The translations under genes and the position numbers were made by a program. Shown here piece after piece: positions 6,209 to 7,112 of a stretch of DNA of 7,112 nt. Under the pieces are notes generated by a model. The model was not told where the DNA came from and did not search any database. It saw only the letters and a program-made list of their open reading frames with translations. Position 1 is the first letter of the stretch, and each line of letters starts with the position of its first letter. This DNA comes from an uncultured Oscillospiraceae bacterium (GTDB lineage: Bacteria > Bacillota > Clostridia > Oscillospirales > Acutalibacteraceae): contig CAJJPG010000093.1 in NCBI GenBank assembly GCA_905193585.1, forward strand, positions 1 through 7,112, given 5' to 3'.

Positions 6209-7069
6209 ATGAAGACATCGACTGAAATCGGTTCGGCATCGAAATTTATCGGAGAAGAAAAAGCAGTTGAAGAAATTGCAAAAGCGGGTTTTGACGCATG
6301 GGACTTTTCAATGTTTAATATGTGCCGCTACGACTGGAATACTCGCAGCGCCGTTACAACCGATCATCCGCTGGCCGGTAATAATTATATTGCTTTTGCC
6401 CGCAGATTAAGGCAGATAGGTCTTGACAACGGGATAACCTGTAACCAATCACATGCGCCTTTTCCTGTCTCCTGCCCTGAAATACGCTCGCTTTTAAAAA
6501 GGTCGATAGAGTGCACGGCGGAAGCAGGCGGAAAAATATGCGTCGTTCACCCCGATAACAATAAATCGCCCGAGGAAAACGCGGAAATTTACGCCGAAAT
6601 TCTCCCGTTTGCCAAAAGCTGCGGAGTTAAGATCGCAACGGAGAATATGTGGAACTGGAACGGTGAAAAGGACGAATCCTGCTTTGCCGCCTGTGCCACG
6701 TCCGAAAGCTTTAACGCTCATCTTGACGCCGTTAACGACCCCTTTTTCGTTGCCTGCCTTGATATAGGCCACGCGGAAATGCGCGGCTCGGGCTCGGGCG
6801 CTGCAAATATGATATATGCACTGGGCGACCGCCTGCAGGCGCTGCATCTTCATGATAACGACAAATGGCACGATTCACATCAAATTCCGTTTTCTATGGA
6901 CATAGATTTTATGCCGATAGTAAAAGCGCTTAAGGATATAGGCTACAAGGGTTATTTCACTCTTGAAGCAGACAGTTATCTTAATAATTTCAATGCAGGT
7001 AATATTTTCGACGGTCTTAAGGATTTATCCGCGGCCGCGAGAAAACTTGCGTCTATGTTTGATAAGTAA
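6209..7069 (+). CDS. Sugar phosphate isomerase/epimerase family protein (xylose isomerase-like TIM barrel)
   Basis: This 286-residue cytosolic protein belongs to the AP-endonuclease-2/xylose-isomerase-like TIM-barrel superfamily, whose members use a divalent metal to isomerise or epimerise sugars, inosose or related compounds. Candidate metal ligands occur in the expected order on successive strands: Glu145 in IATENMWNW, Asp185 and His188 in CLDIGHAEM, His213/His215 in LHLHDND, and Glu253 in FTLEAD. NQSHAPF (His82) and CVVHPD (His114) supply the usual active-site histidines. Length and layout are complete for a single-domain member. The substrate cannot be deduced: this family covers hydroxypyruvate isomerases, tagatose/psicose epimerases and myo-inositol catabolic enzymes, and no sugar-transport or kinase gene is visible to narrow it. 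It begins right behind the pgk terminator. A further gene starts 22 nt after its stop and is probably in the same operon. Confidence 0.88.
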   Translation: MKTSTEIGSASKFIGEEKAVEEIAKAGFDAWDFSMFNMCRYDWNTRSAVTTDHPLAGNNYIAFARRLRQIGLDNGITCNQSHAPFPVSCPEIRSLLKRSIECTAEAGGKICVVHPDNNKSPEENAEIYAEILPFAKSCGVKIATENMWNWNGEKDESCFAACATSESFNAHLDAVNDPFFVACLDIGHAEMRGSGSGAANMIYALGDRLQALHLHDNDKWHDSHQIPFSMDIDFMPIVKALKDIGYKGYFTLEADSYLNNFNAGNIFDGLKDLSAAARKLASMFDK

Positions 7070-7091
7070 TTATAAAAAAGGAGTAAAAACA

Positions 7092-7112
7092 ATGAATAGA
7101 GCAAAAAGAGCC
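7092..7112 (+). CDS. Start of a further gene, cut off by the window end
   Basis: An ATG at 7092 opens a frame with only seven codons in view (MNRAKRA). AAGGAG at 7078-7083 lies 8 nt upstream, an excellent ribosome binding site, which makes a real start likely. It follows the isomerase-like gene after 22 nt with no terminator between them, suggesting one operon. The short basic start is not enough to assign a family. Confidence 0.6.

Overview
The window looks like chromosomal core sequence from a strictly anaerobic member of the Clostridia (Bacillota), most likely a gut Oscillospirales/Ruminococcaceae-type bacterium. The evidence is clostridial-style promoters (TTGTAA-N17-TATAAT and TTGAAA-N16-TAAAAT with an extended -10), strong AAGGAGG-type ribosome binding sites, mid-range GC with AT-rich gaps, and an oxygen-sensitive 2-hydroxyacyl-CoA dehydratase activase system. 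The exact taxon is an inference. All genes lie on the + strand and are densely packed. No RNA gene, mobile element, CRISPR array or long repeat was seen.

Region 1 (1-4812) reads as one transcription unit starting from a promoter at 7-35. Its first gene (71-3031) encodes two tandem BcrAD/HgdC-type ASKHA ATPase domains, a four-cysteine cluster, a DUF2229 domain and the start of an HgdB-like region. The second gene (3018-4319, GTG start) encodes the remaining HgdB-like C-terminal part. Together they total about 1419 residues, close to the size of the single fused protein of about 1400 residues that I know from many Clostridia. Here the protein appears to be split in two at a 14-nt overlap, with a proper ribosome binding site for the second part. 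The third gene, trmL (4306-4812), is a tRNA wobble-nucleotide 2'-O-methyltransferase. It overlaps its predecessor by 14 nt as well, so the three are probably co-transcribed and translationally coupled, although trmL has no evident functional link to the redox proteins.

Region 2 (4813-6190) is a stand-alone phosphoglycerate kinase unit. It has its own promoter (4840-4867) and a near-perfect match to the clostridial Rex operator at 4872-4889, on the predicted transcription start. After pgk comes a strong rho-independent terminator (6125-6190). If the operator is real, this glycolytic step is tied to the cell's NADH/NAD+ balance.

Region 3 (6191-7112) starts immediately behind that terminator with a sugar-phosphate isomerase/epimerase-like TIM-barrel protein (6209-7069). 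The first seven codons of another gene follow (7092-7112) behind a good ribosome binding site, and the two are probably in one operon. No convincing promoter for this unit fits between the terminator and the start codon.

Most of the window is ordinary housekeeping and anaerobic metabolism. The two points most worth following are the split activase/HgdB-like reductase, whose physiological substrate is unknown, and the candidate Rex site at pgk.
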